64,000 nucleotides of DNA from Morinoia aosen (taxonomy: Eukaryota; Arthropoda; Malacostraca; Amphipoda; Talitridae): the NCBI GenBank assembly GCA_030386875.1, contig CM059564.1, positions 70,637,436 through 70,701,435 of the forward strand, given 5' to 3'. Positions 38,891 to 51,203 of this stretch are shown piece after piece (the first letter of the stretch is position 1; each line of letters begins with the position of its first letter). A program made the translations under genes and the position numbers. The notes under the pieces were generated by a model, which saw only the letters and a program-made list of their open reading frames with translations, did not search any database and was not told the origin of the DNA.

Positions 38891-40254
38891 CAACAACTAA
38901 ATTCCTACCCTAGGAATGCTCTCTGATCCGTTCGTAGTTTTATTTCCATCATCCTTTTGATGAGCGCAAAATTGTTCTATGATCAAATAATACAAAAAAT
39001 GTTCATAAATAACTCATAGAAGCAGATGTGTTGTTATTTTATCTACGTAGAAAACTATCTGTTTACATTTCTCGTAAAAATTATCACTCATTTAGACTTT
39101 CATAATCTTATTTAAAAGCAGTTTTTATTCAACTAAACAAATAAAAAGTTAATATTCTTGCTAGAATTATCTAAATATGGCCAATTAAACTTTAGAGTAA
39201 ATATGAGCAGAATCGTGTCATATTAAATGACCAAGTACTTTATCTGCTTAACATTCACTTGGGATTGAACACTTAAACGAATGAATTTAAAGACTTTTTC
39301 AGGATGCATAACCATGAATAGGAACTGAAAAAAATAAATTATAATCATTTAAGTTGTTATTCATTAGATAGACGCGTAACTTTTGAATTTCAGGGGACTA
39401 AAAAAGAGAAGTAACGTCTCAAAATAGATAAGAAGAAAAGACATCTGAAAACCAAAAAAATCTCGAGGCATTGTTTGATTATGCGCAAATAGTGCAATTG
39501 AAGTCCAGGTACAATTTGCCGCAGAACATTATTTTTAATACAATGGGATTGTATCAATAAAATTTCCCAATTCAGTCATGGAAAGCATTGGTGGAGGCAA
39601 AAACTGTATTTAAAATTAAAAGTAGCATACAAATTGCTATAGAATACTTGATGAAACACTTTTCTTCGAGCATTTGAATTGACCTTTGTGGGGGAACAAA
39701 GTTAGCAATGATACATTTTCAATATTAACTTCTTTATTCGAAGGAGATACTCCATTTCGTTCTAAACACTCCTAAAATACTAAAGTTGGTGCATATCTGC
39801 TAGAAAGGGGTCAAGAAATTGCTGATGGTGCATTTCCTCATTTCTGAATGATCATGGTGTGAAAATCAATGAATGTTAATTTTGGAGTGGGAAACTGAAA
39901 TGAATATTTGCACTTATGTATACGGCCCTCTGTTGTAAGGTAAAACTGTAAGTTTAAGAATACAGCATACCCTATACTGTTGAAGAAAACCATTTTCTTA
40001 CTAATTTATACAGCATTAAGGAATCGTAAATTTAAGAAATTAGTATGTTATATTTAAAGTTTTTCATTTTGTGACGTTCGGTACAGTGTGCCTTTATCAT
40101 ATACATACCGTTATCATTTATTCCTGAGAAACCTCAGGCACGCTTCAGCGTTCACAGCACTCGCAGCATACACACGCCTTCCTACGGAGAACTATCTATT
40201 TTATATTCATCTTTAATTTGCTTATTTCTTCGAAGCAGCCCTCAGGATGTGTGT

Positions 40255-40520
40255 TTTTAACTAGTAGCGCCCGTGACCAGTACTTCGGATCCCTGCGCTC
40301 GACGTCACGGAAGAGGCTTATGGCTGACGGCTCTGGTGTGATGACGGACGCTCTTGCGGTCTGACTCGGCTTTGCGACTGCCCTGCACCCGGCTACCTAT
40401 CTCCTCAACTACGGGGTCGACCCTGATGGGAGTTAGTGCCTTCTGCTGCAGTCCATCGCTTCAGCGATAGGGCAGCCCGTAATCCACCTTTTCTTCTACA
40501 CCGTCGTCATGTGGACTTCA
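40255..40520. other. GC-rich, CpG-containing island
   Basis: A block of about 265 bp is clearly richer in G, C and CpG than the several kilobases on either side (for example the CTGCGCTCGACGTCACGG and CTACGGGGTCGACC stretches). Open frames are short and contain no recognisable protein motif. Possible explanations are a promoter or first exon of an unrecognised gene, or a fragment of a GC-rich repeat. Confidence 0.5.
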
Positions 40521-40705
40521 AAGGAATTTAAAAGTGAGGGTAGGTTTTGTGATGAGTGAGTGCATTTGTCCTGAATGTTCCTCGCTAGCCCTCATGTGGC
40601 TGTACTTTCCCGATCTCGAGTTGTACTCTAAATTATAACCCGTGACTTGCAAACGGAAATTTTAAAACTTGAATATATGCTAGGTGTTAGGTGTTCTGCC
40701 TAATC

Positions 40706-40747
40706 TGTTACTCCTAATCCTAATCCTGTACTCCTAATCCTAATTTG
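40706..40747. repeat. Short tandem repeat, about 21-bp unit
   Basis: TACTCCTAATCCTAATC is present twice head-to-tail, with a CTGT spacer. This is probably slippage. Confidence 0.75.
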
Positions 40748-42208
40748 AAAACTTCTACTCAAATCTATTTTCAGAAGATTTCAAACCTAGCACCGTCAAA
40801 TTGTTTGCGTGCCGTGTAATTTTCTCCGTCAATAAAATTACCTTATTTCCAACAGGTCACGGTTGGTATCAAAATTGATGTGGGCGGCCGTCGAGTGTGG
40901 CAATTTCCGACTTTCTATTTACCAAGAAGTCTCCGAAGTGCCCTGATGCTTAGACGCCTTTTGATGTTTATTTATTACTACTATTATTATGCATTGCAAC
41001 GCTAAAATAATTAATAATCTAACGTCATCATTGTCCCTACTCTATTTTTTAATTTACGAGTATACTGATCTGGCCGATCCCCTATGCTTGCCATTTATGT
41101 GTAGTAGTTTATTGCTTAAAACCTACGAATAAATCTCTACTCATACCAAAGAATGTTAGGACAAACTTATTTTAGACAGTTAAGCTAAATTCAAACATGT
41201 GTAGAATATTTTTATAAAAATTCAGTATTTTGTGTGACGCTGTGAGCTAGAACGAACTAGAGTAAATCGTGAGCTATTCACAAGTGCCTACGAATTTTGC
41301 TCGTCTACTTCACTCTTTAATTTTTCGCTTCCTTGGAGTGCTCCTTGCCTCTGTTCGACGCTTCTAGGGTGATCATCGCTAAACTCATGAAGACGCTCAT
41401 TAGCTGTGCTTCATTTTATTCGTGCAACCAGTCTTTAGTATCTTGGAGTTAGGACACCACTAAATATGAATGTGCAAACGCATCCCGACATTTAAATTTT
41501 CTAATATTATTTTCAGGAATTGATTGTGAAATGGTAGTAGTTAATTTCTCTTTAATTTTTTTTTTTTCAGTGGTGCATTATTTTGTGCTAAAATTCGCAG
41601 TATTGTCAAGCAGGAGATGTGGCACAAGTTATACACGCGTCTCCTACCTAAATGACAGTTTTATTCATTCATGATCTTAGACGGTAAAATTAAGTCCCGT
41701 TTCAACGTATCTGGAATATTATTTCAAAGTTTGATCTTGTTCTTATTCGCCCCAATTGAGGTTTGAATTAGATCTTGCACATTTCTAGAATTGAGTGTAT
41801 CTTATGTCACGAATATTATCCCTAAATACGAAGTTACGCCAGAGGATTCGTGATTACCTCACTATTTTTGGGGTCTGATTTACAAACATTTCAAATGTTA
41901 GTAGCGCTATATCTGAGAGTAAAAGTTAACTTGTCGGCTACGCTACCTGTTTTTCCTCTGCCAGAATTGACAATTAAGAGCTTCTTCGATTGAAATTTGG
42001 CTGTACAGCATCTGACAACCCTCACGATGACGGGTCTTCGTGTTTTATAAAAAACCTCAACCTTGAGAATTTTGATCGGAGAAATGAGCACGTAGAGTAG
42101 GCTGATCAACGAGGTGATTTTTCAGAGGTGATGATGCGCACCTCAGTGGTAAATCAATATATTGTACATGTGACAGCTTCGGGCTATCTCACATCGAAGC
42201 ACTGCGTT

Positions 42209-43823
42209 TCAATTATTTACCACAGGTGATACAGAGGTAGAATGTTTCTTAAGTCTAGTACAATGGTTAAGTTTGAGTATAGCTATCTGTGGGCCCGAAC
42301 AAGTTCAGCGACTTCTAGGGCATCCTATCATCACGCTATTCTAAGGTGTACAATAATGTTTAACCTAGTTTACTTAACCTAGTTTCGCATTAGACTGATC
42401 ATTGAGACAATTTACTCGATATTTTATGCTGTATTTTACAATATAGGTCAAATCGGCTATATTTAACAGTATGTTCGATAAAATGATTCAAGAGCAGCCT
42501 GAAGATCGGTTATGTTACCCAAAGCGAGTTACAGTATTACATTATCATTAGTTACATGTAGGAGGCAAGATTTGACATGGTGATCTTACACGACTAGTAT
42601 TCTGATAGGAAGTGAGACTCAAGATGTCTTTTGAATACTTTGTACGAATTACATTTACGGATCTCCGCAGGTATAGAGTTCCAAGTTTTGGTTCCAACGA
42701 AGAGGATACTGTGTTGCGACCGGGCCTTCGAATAATAAGGAAGCATGAATTTACTTCTATTTCGGGTTAAATGGTTGTGATGACCAGTTTGCGCAGTCAA
42801 TAATTGTCTTAGGCTATTGTCGCCTTCATTTCTTAGTGTTTTGTAAATGAAATTACAGATGGAGATTTTGTAGAGATCCGAAAGTTTAAGTATTTGTAAA
42901 TTTTTGAAAGAATCATTTGTGTGAGCATTATATTCTAGGTTCTTTACCGCTCTGACAGCTCTTTCTGCAGAGTAAAAATTTTGTTGGTTTTATTGTTATC
43001 AGTTCCGTGCCATGCTTCTATTCCGTATTGCAAGTATGGAGAAATAAGCGTTCGGTAGAGCATTTGTAAAGCTATTTCAGGCAGAAAATTTTTAACTTTA
43101 TTCAGGATTCCGATGGATTTTGATAATTTAGAACTAATATGAGTGATGTGCTCTTTGAAGGTCAGATGTTTATCTACTATGATGCCCAGAAATTAACATG
43201 AGTTGGTTTCTTCGATTTCACCTTCGCCAATTTTAATGCATGGAAGAGATACATCTTTCTTGTATGAGAATGTAATATAATTTGTTTTATCAATATTAAG
43301 GCTTATTTTATTAGCTTTGAGCCACGATGAAACCTTATGAAGTTCATTATTTATACTCTCCACAATCATAGCGGGATTTTGGTTCGGAAGGACCGCAGAA
43401 AGCGTACTGTCATCGGCAAAAAGTATGAACTTGAAGAATGATGTAGATTTTACAATATCATTGATAAAAATCAGAAACAGGAGAGGCCCAAGAACAGATC
43501 CTTGTGGAACTCCATGGCTAATTGTCTGTGGGTCTGATTTTGCGTCGTCAATGACAACGTATTGCTTCCGATTTGTTAGGTATGATCTGAACCAATCATG
43601 GGCAATCCCTCGAATGCCATAACAGTGTAGTTTCGAGAGTAGTATTTTATGGTCCACACAATCGAATGCTTTTCGAAAGTCAAGAAATACAGAGAAGACA
43701 GGTTTTCCTTCATCTATATTAGAATAGAGGAATTGTAAATGATTTAATATAGCCTCTGTTGTTGATTTTTTAGAGCGAAAGCCGTATTGTTTATCGTAAA
43801 GAAATGATTTTTGTTCAAAATAA
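42209..43823 (-). mobile_element. 5'-truncated LINE copy, nearly identical to the one at 51938
   Basis: From 42209 to 43823 this segment matches 51955-53580 almost base for base, including the 3' UTR. It ends abruptly within the RT domain (after the reverse complement of TTATTTTGAACAAAAA), which is 5' truncation typical of LINE insertion. The (TTTAAACAA) tail seen in the other copies is absent; homology begins at AATTATTTACCACAGG. It lies in the same orientation as the larger copy, 9.7-9.8 kb away. Confidence 0.92.
42594..43823 (-). pseudogene. LINE ORF2 relic: C-terminal two thirds of RT plus tail domain
   Basis: The open frame from 43823 down to 43193 carries the RT motifs YGFRSKKSTTEAILNH, VFLDFRKAFDCVDH (catalytic Asp), GVPQGSVLGPLLFLIF, ILFADDSTL (catalytic Asp pair), and WLKANKISLNIDKTNYITFS. 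It then stops at TAA (43193-43195), where the larger copy reads AAG (Lys) in CKFLG. The residual frame continues to a natural stop near 42594, broken by one deleted T in a run near 42963 (CTCTTTCTGC versus CTCTTTTCTGC). An ATG at 43903 lies in flanking DNA, so the first 27 codons of that open frame are not LINE. At the site of the frameshift in the larger copy, this copy is in frame. Confidence 0.9.
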
Positions 43824-44214
43824 TATATATAAAAATATATTTGTGAGGTGTGTACAACATAGGAGAGTCTCCTTTCGCACTGGCAATAGCCTGAACAACC
43901 CATCCAACTCGTTTAATAGAGAGCATCGTTTGAATAAAGAACATATATTTAAAAACCTAAATTTAAAAATTTTTTATCATGCGTAAAATTTGTTTGATCT
44001 CCATATTTTAGAGTAGATGTACATTATTAAAAACCGTCTGTCAATAAATGAATGTAATTCGGAAGGAAAACTTATCATTGTTTGATGAAATTTTCTATGT
44101 TGTATAATCGTTATCTTTTTAACTTCAGTGCTTTATTTTCACTTCATCCAGAAGAATTGAGTTTAAGTATTTTCAACCCTTTGGTATATTGTTTTTCAGA
44201 GCACTGAGGATGAT
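43824..44214. other. AT-rich spacer, nothing recognised
   Basis: Flanking DNA of the truncated LINE and the foldback element. No motifs were seen. Confidence 0.5.
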
Positions 44215-44519
44215 AATAAATAAAATAGCAAGGCTAGTCGCTTTTAAAAGATCCATTATCAGTTAGTTTAATAAATAGAAGGACCTAAAATGATATATAA
44301 AATTGAACGTTTCGACTCCAGGAGTCATCTTCAGCATTAACAAGATCTATGGAAGACAAAAAATACATTTTTGACTTCCATAGATCTTGTTAATGCTGAA
44401 GATGACTCCTGGAGTGGAAACGTTCAATTTTATATATCATTTTAGGTCCTTCTATTTATTAAACAACTAACTGATTATTGATCTTTTAAAAGCGACTATC
44501 CTTGCTATTTGATTTATTG
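44215..44519. mobile_element. Foldback element: two arms of about 140 bp around a 19-nt loop
   Basis: The left arm 44215-44355 and right arm 44375-44519 are near-perfect reverse complements (for example AGATCTATGGAAG against CTTCCATAGATCT at the loop, and ATAGCAAGGCTAGTCGCTTT against its complement with one change at the outer end). The loop is 44356-44374. There is no coding content. A transcript of either strand would form a long hairpin. The near-identity of the arms implies recent formation or ongoing correction. The class (MITE-like foldback versus a local inverted duplication) is undecided; I saw no clear target duplication. Confidence 0.9.
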
Positions 44520-46589
44520 TTAGACTTTGCAAAAAGCAAAACTTAGATGTGTACTGAGGATGATTTTTTATAATCCGAAACGTTTGTTTGTATCATGGCA
44601 TTCTTAGTTACACACGTTGGTTTTCCTTTTTATCCTAATTTTTAATTGGTTTTGCGCTATGGGTTATATATGGATCATGCATCCGTGAGTGAATAAAAGT
44701 ATGTGCGTGCATGAGATTGGAAGCTGTGCCCATAACATTGGAGCGGTCTTGAGGAAATGAGAACAATTCCACGTCCGAAGCGTACGTTGGTTAGAAGTTC
44801 AGTCATTCTTGCGCTCATTTTCATTTAGTTAATTTGATTTCAAGACATATATTTATACCCTCCTTCTTACCAAACTTTCTTGCACAGTATATCTCGACAT
44901 TTAAAACTGTTCTACGTCTTTAAATTACACGTACAAGCTTCTAGAACCACTGTGTACTTATGCAGTGAAGAAGTACTTCTCTACAAACTGTGCGTCTACA
45001 CATACTATTAGCTCAGCGATTGACAAATGACAGTTCCCTACCCACAGCAGCTGAGCATTATCGATGACGTTTCTACATCGCCCCCCGCAGTGCGCACATC
45101 CGTACCGTCGAGCTTCCTCCCTAAACAGCGATGCAGCGAGCGCTGCAGCGTGGCGTGCCGTGCTCTACTCGCCACTTCAGCATTATGGGCGTGACAGGCA
45201 GTGTCTCCCAGGCATAATGGAGCTGCTTCCTCGCGCTGACATAAACAAACCTGAATGCCTCCGAAGAGCTCATCCACCATGCAAGAAATATAAATGATTC
45301 AAGTGTTTTTGTATCGGTCCTTTGCCAATTTGCTTACAATAGCTTCATCAGATGCTGATGATCACTTTCACACGTTGAGTTTCTAATCGCAATGCGTATT
45401 AAATTATGTACAATTTCATAGTTCGTCTCCAATTTTGAATGATATTAGCTTTTAACTAATTGAATAATTTAAGGTATAAAAGAATACAAATTCATAATTA
45501 ACGTATGTTCCTACTGTTGGTTCATTGTTTTAATTATTGTGGGATGACTTCTTTACTATTAAACGTTTAATTTTGGGAAAGTGCAGTTTTAATTTCGTGA
45601 ACTCGTGAGTGAAATCTAAGTTAAAATTTTTGAGAAAATGCATCTTTTTGAACAAAGAAAACTTTGATTACCAACTATTGAATAACAAACAAAATCCGTA
45701 TTTCATTCTCGAAATTCATTCATTAATGCCAGGTTAGCATTTCAAACGAAAAGTACCAGTCTTCGGCCAGCCTAAAAATCCTGTAACTAAAAACCTTGAA
45801 CACTAATTCAAATTTTCTGTAGCGTCGACTTTCGGTGAGATCATAAGAGATAACTTCGAGATCGCTGTCGAATTCTATTCGTTTCGTCAACCAGTTTTAT
45901 GAGCAACTGATAATTATTTGTATTTTTTTTATACGTAGAATCATTTGAATGTGAGTTCTCGGTTTCACATGTTCAAGTTATCAAATTTTTTTATCCTGAT
46001 CTTGTTCTGACCTCGCCTTCCCCTTTATTTCAAGACAAATCATTTAGAAAAAGTTATTCAAGCTGGCAATTTTAGAATTTACGTAAAATAAAGTTAAAGC
46101 TTCCAGTCTACAGTCTATGGAGAAGGACAGGCAGAATGGGAAGATTTGTATATTGTTTCGAAAAGTGCTGCCTGAGGAAAAGAAATTAAGGTGTTCTCTA
46201 AATTTATTTACAGATCACTTAATTAAACTTGTAGGCGAAAGTATTCAAAAAGCAGAATGAAAATGAAAATGAAAAGTGGGTACCGAAGCGGACAAATGGC
46301 GGAACAAAGGGCTGCGTGTGTGGTATAAAATAATAGAACTCCTCAGCAATGCACTGTGGGATGGAATGTTTGTACCGATGAAAATTTTTACTTCTTCATA
46401 TTCAAGATTGTCAAACGGATAAAATTTCTGCATATTTACTGTACGGGAATGTCTGCTTCTAAAGTATGAAAATAAAATCATATATCACTTAAATTTACAG
46501 AAATTCCTACCATTAATATTTTTTTTATGATGGTAAAAATATTTCGTACAGTATAGATTTACCGTATTTTCTTCATTCAATGTTTTGTC
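44520..46589. other. Unassigned stretch containing a GC-rich island
   Basis: AT-rich apart from 45030-45270, which is listed separately. The 78-codon minus frame at 46245-46481 has no recognisable motif. Confidence 0.4.
45030..45270. other. GC- and CpG-rich island
   Basis: About 240 bp with frequent CpG (ATCGCCCCCCGCAGTGCGCA, GCAGCGAGCGCTGCAGCG) within AT-rich DNA, open on both strands. It contains the palindrome GCAGCGAGCGCTGC. The plus frame near 45215 starts at an ATG and runs about 26 codons to a stop at 45294. It could be the promoter or first exon of an unrecognised gene. I see no family motif. Confidence 0.45.
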
Positions 46590-47120
46590 CCATAGCTCCC
46601 ATTAACCCATTAACTTCACAGCCCCCAATGTCTTCCTGTAGTATCAGTTAAAGATTTGCAAACATTTGTGTCCTGCTTCATTCTTCCTGGCATGTTGTCT
46701 CCAGGTTCTTTACATTAGTTGATGCTCTTTTTAGGATTTGAGTTGGTGAATCTCGCCACAGCTTTCCGATTGGACTCAAATCCAGGGACTGAGTTAGATA
46801 TGTTGAAATATCAGCATTGTTTCCGGCAAACTACTTCTTAGGAGATTTTAAAGTATGTTTGACATCACTATTCACCATGAAAATACCCTCTGGAGGTAGC
46901 TCAAGACTTGCAATCGATGGCTGTAAGTTTTTTATAGGATTTTCATATAGATTTAGGATTTCATATTACTGTCATTCCTGATATTTCACCAACACCTTTC
47001 ATAGGAAAAAACAGCCCCAATTATGATACTATCCCCTCCAAACTTGACGGTGTCTTTTGATAGGAAGGAATCGCCATCGTTCCTCGCCACATGATTCCGA
47101 TAAACATGGCTAATCTGTTC
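46590..47120 (-). pseudogene. Tc1-like transposase relic, minus strand
   Basis: Read on the minus strand from 47120 downward, fragments in several frames give VKFGGDSII (normally 'VKhGGGSvMvWGcF', about 47060), then the segment expected before the second Asp, AGNNADIST, YLTQSLDLSPIGKLWRD (46830-46780; normally 'WPaQSPDLNPIEnLW') and KNLETTCQEE* (normally 'EL...v.eeW'). The third catalytic position, normally the Glu of 'NPIE', is Gly here. A stop replaces the Trp of 'EEW'. Old and inactive. Plus-strand frames here (for example 47091-47300) are shadows. Confidence 0.7.
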
Positions 47121-49095
47121 ACTTTAAGTTTCGTATGTTCATACTACTCTCACCTGATACAAATTTTCCGTGTCCCTATGTTCCTCAACGAATTAGAAAC
47201 TTGCACCTCTATGTCGCTGCAATTAGAGTTTTCTTTGAGAACAGCGACCTTAGACTTTTCATGTGCATTTCATTACCTATTGTTTGTTAAGTTAAACTAA
47301 TTCCTGATAAACACATACCTATTATGGTTGAGCTCTTGACGAGCATTTCTTGGGTTTTGATGAATCTGGCGTCCTAACAAACTCGACAATCGTGGTGAGC
47401 TCTTTTTTAAATCACCTGTTCTTCATCGGTTTTTAAAATTGTTGCGCAATTTAAACCTTACTGTGAATGAACAAAACAAAATAACAGGAATATTCAGGTA
47501 AATTGCGATTTTCCTGTGAATTTTCCTGTCTATCTATAGTGCGTGAAAACCAGATCTTTTTTGTGAATAATAATTAGTCTATTCTTTACTCCTTGGCATG
47601 AGTGGAACCTTCTCGTGAAACTTGCAAATTATTGCGGAATGTTCCGATTTTGATTTTTAAAGTTCAATGATAACATTATCGGAACTTTTCTTAAATTCTC
47701 CTTTAAAATTTTGCGACAATCCAGAGTTTTAAAATTCAAAATTTGTATTGCACAAATACTTTTTTCACTGTTTAAAATGGGCATATGGCATTATTCTTAT
47801 GAAATCATATATGATTTAGTTTTATTTGCATATCTAATTTGTATGCATTCATGTACAGCTAACGTATACAAATTTTGTTCAGTTTGTGCTTTAAGGTTTG
47901 AAGAAATAAAAGTTTTCAAATGTGCGAACATTTCTTCCCTTTGCTTTATGTGTGACAGCCTGTTCATGAGATGCCCATAACAACCACCTCCCAGTCGTAC
48001 TGTAGCTCTAATGCTTCTGACAAGCAATATTTGTTCCAGTGAACGGGAAAGAAGAATTAAGCTGCATAGACCGGAAGGGGAACGGACAATTAGTTACACC
48101 TGAACATGCTATGGTTTAACAGATTATTTAATTCCATTTTCTTTATCCAAAATTTGTACAACGCCAATGAATGTTACTGCTAGAGAATGCAAACAGTACT
48201 ACAAAACTCGACCTGATCTTTTGTATCTTAATGTTATTTTTTTTAATAACACTAACTCCATCATAACTGAGCTGTTCTTCTCCATGCTAATTATGCTATT
48301 CTATGATTCAAGGAAAACAGTTTTATGTACTGCATCAGCTCTGCTATTGAAACATGTAGTAAATAATTATATGGATTTGAAATCCCTTATAATTATTCTA
48401 CATCAAAATGCAAACAATTAGGGAGTAATTCAATAACATTTTTCAACAGTTCCACCAAAAGTTAACGCAAAGTTTCTTCAATTTGAGAGTTATTCTAGTA
48501 AACAGTAACAGGTTGAAAAAATTTGAAAGGTATATTTAGTTTAGATTTGGATAATTCTCTTATACCTGTGTGAAATTGAATCGCGTGTGTGCTACAGCAC
48601 ATATTCAAACGAATTCAAACGTTCTGATAGCAAGATTGTGTAAGGAAATATTCTATTTGATTAATATCTTTGAAGTGTATCATTCCGTCCAAACGTCGCA
48701 TAAGCGACTTAACGTTTTGTTTCCTTGAACTACTGCATATGAGTTGAGCAATATTTAGAAAACAGGTATATCAATATATAATTAGGCAAATAAATAACGA
48801 GGTTTAGAAAGATATTTAATTGAAATTCGTGACAATTTCGGCCTAAAGATTGGGTATGAATAAAAGATGATGTTATCGAACTTTAACAAAATTATTCGCT
48901 TTTACATACAGTAGAAATAGGACAGAAACCCCCTTTCCATTTGTTATTGAAATTTCAAATTTGTGTTATAAATTTAAAAAATATGAAACAGTGTTTCAGA
49001 GGAAGTCATTGAAAAACTGAAGGTAATAGCTGATTTTCTTTTCGTACATAAATGTTACGGAAACAACTCTGAGAAAATCTTTAATTAAGAAATTC
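47121..49095. other. Unassigned AT-rich stretch
   Basis: Frames of 70-90 codons at 47711-47980, 47797-48027 and 48167-48421 have no recognisable motif. Nothing else was identified. Confidence 0.4.
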
Positions 49096-50300
49096 ACAGA
49101 GCGGCCAAAAGAAAGTCGTACATAGCATTTATACCTACTTTACATATTTTGAATTTTTCATAGTTTATTTGTTTCACTAAAACTGCGTATGAGGACATTT
49201 CATAAGAGTTTATTAGTAGTAAAGACATCGTATGGGGGTGCGCAACTTTCTCAATTTCCGCTTATATCAACGAAATGAGAAGACGAGGAAAGGACCGATC
49301 AGCATTTCATAAAAGACGCATTGTTGGGTTTCATCAAAATAGAAAATAAACTCAAGACTTTTGTATAATAACCGGTATATGTACTGTAAATATCAGAACG
49401 ACACGAAGAGCCATAACACGTGGTAAATAATACGGCGAATTTGTTTATTTCGTGGAAATTGTGGAGGGTCCAGCATTCTGGATGACAGAGGCAGACGCTA
49501 TTTGAAAACATTGATCAAGAAAAATCGGCATTCAAATGATAACTAGCGGGTTTTGTTAAGGTCAACAAACAAAATACAAAAACACAATGCATTCAGAGTG
49601 GATGAAAATTAATTAAGGCAAATGCAAATGGGCCAAGAAGTCTTTAGTGTCAGACACAAATTAATTAAATCATTCGTTATCAAATTTTACTCGAGAACTC
49701 CGGGATTTGCCGGCTGACTGTTGCAAGCATGTAACGTGGTCCGATGAGTCCAGAGACAACAACCTGTTCCAGAACAAAGCGCTTGTTAGGGTATGGCGGA
49801 AGCATATGAAGCTATGGGTTCATTTGGTATCGTCTTAACTCTTCAGGCATCTGGAGGGAATGTAATGCATTTGACTGTTTATGCTCGGATAGACATGGAT
49901 CTGCCTCTCTTTGCACTAACAAATTGATATTCTAAGAGTATTTATAAATACTCTCTGATTTGGTTTAACTTTTGATGACAACTGAATCTATCAGGACGGC
50001 AATGCTCATATCCAGACGACTAGAAAATTGAAGATATGATGTTACGAAGGCGGAAACATTTGAGCTCATGGATTGGCCGTCACTGCCTCCTGATTTGAAC
50101 GACATTGAAAAATCATTGGGTGAGTTAGTGAGGCACCTGCTTGATTAACCGCCCCTTCCTTCAACGTAGACTGGCTGTGGGGGCAGGCTACCTCAATTAC
50201 AGCCAAAAAAAGTCTCTCAGGCTTCTTAATCTTGTAGAATAAATGTCAAGTGGAATGAGCGACGTGTACGTTTTTTGAGCTCAAGGCGGTCCAATTGTTT
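49096..50300 (+). mobile_element. Tc1-like element, decayed, near full length
   Basis: A transposase relic spans 49275-50270. The sequences just outside look like diverged inverted ends: GAGCGGCCAAAAGAAAGTCG at about 49100 versus, reversed from the right, GACCGCCTTGAGCTCAAAAA with CGTACA following in both. The end assignment is tentative. Confidence 0.6.
49275..50270 (+). pseudogene. Tc1-like transposase, full span but multiply broken
   Basis: From the ATG at 49275 the text reads MRRRGKDRSAFHKRRIVGFH, then VEIVEGP and LDDRGRRYLKTLIKKNRH (second helix-turn-helix, normally after 'GRPR.L..rd.R.l.r.v..n'). WSDES (49737-49751, first catalytic Asp) and VRVWRKH follow. Further on are YQDGNAHIQTTRK (49989 on, second Asp) and LMDWPSLPPDLNDIEKSLGE (50065 on, with the Glu of the DDE triad at 50107-50109). 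The conserved residues of the triad are all still visible, but at least five stops or frameshifts separate them. The segment that usually carries 'GGGSVMVWG' is largely unrecognisable. The known activity is cut-and-paste transposition at TA sites. Confidence 0.85.
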
Positions 50301-50759
50301 ACTAATAAATTTCTGAAGCACTCGATATTTTTGGCTCTTTTGCGTATTATTGCAGACAATTTTGCAGCTTAATTTGTTTCAGGCTTGTATTGTTTCGATT
50401 TAAAACCAGGTAGATTTTCATTTATCGGTTTCTAGGTAAGAAAATGTATCGAAGTTCTTGAATCTGGTTCTAAATTTAAGGTACTTGTTTAAGATGCGAC
50501 ATTCAAAGCATACAGATCGAAACAATCAGTTGCAAATCGATGTTCGAATAAACTACTACATACAGAAGTTACATCCGAAACATGAATTGTAAATGTAAAC
50601 CATTTAACATGAAGGTTGTAGTAAAACATCACACAAGCTCTTCATTCATCAACACAATCCGTTTCAAAATATTGCCCTCAAAATATTTCAAAAACCTGTA
50701 TCGTACATAAGTATTTCAACTGAAATTCATACCAGATACGGGAATTGCAATTTCGTCAC

Positions 50760-50960
50760 ATATGATCGTTGTCAACTCCTGTATCATAGAACAAAGTGAC
50801 ATAACCACTACCTGAAATATTGCTTGATATCAGAGTAGGAGAACTCAATTCGGCCATCTTGCCATGCGCAAATTCATATGCAAATCGTCGTGGTCGGTAA
50901 TTATGTTATAAAACAGTGACCTAACTACTATCTGAAATATTACATGACGTCAGTATAATT
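50760..50960. repeat. Degenerate tandem duplication, period 120 bp
   Basis: AGTGACATAACCACTACCTG at 50795 recurs as AGTGACCTAACTACTATCTG exactly 120 bp later (50915). Similarity continues on both sides (GAAATATT, then a CATGACGTCAG/TTGATATCAG block). Two diverged units are visible. Confidence 0.7.
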
Positions 50961-51168
50961 GAGAAATCATTTAAAGTATATGTGATGACGGAAGAGTTCT
51001 CATGGAACAATAACAAGGTGGTAAAAAAATGAACAATTCTTCATTAATTCAAACAGAAAACTTTATAGGGGAAATAAAATTCAAACTCATCTATTAGCTG
51101 AGCGTAATATCACCTAGAACATCATTCACTTGAATATTGGGCAGACTGAAAATGATATACAGCGCCAG

Positions 51169-51203
51169 CCGAAATCACCACCGAATCACCACCGAAATCA
51201 CCA
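51169..51203. repeat. Three-unit tandem repeat, CCGAAATCACCA
   Basis: Units lie at 51169-51180, 51181-51191 (one base shorter) and 51192-51203. Confidence 0.8.

Larger units (their letters stand above)
38891..42208. other. Unassigned stretch containing a GC-rich island
   Basis: AT-rich apart from the island at 40255-40520. The minus frame at 41891-42109 (72 codons) is open and ends just before the LINE copy at 42209. I could not assign it to a family. Confidence 0.4.
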
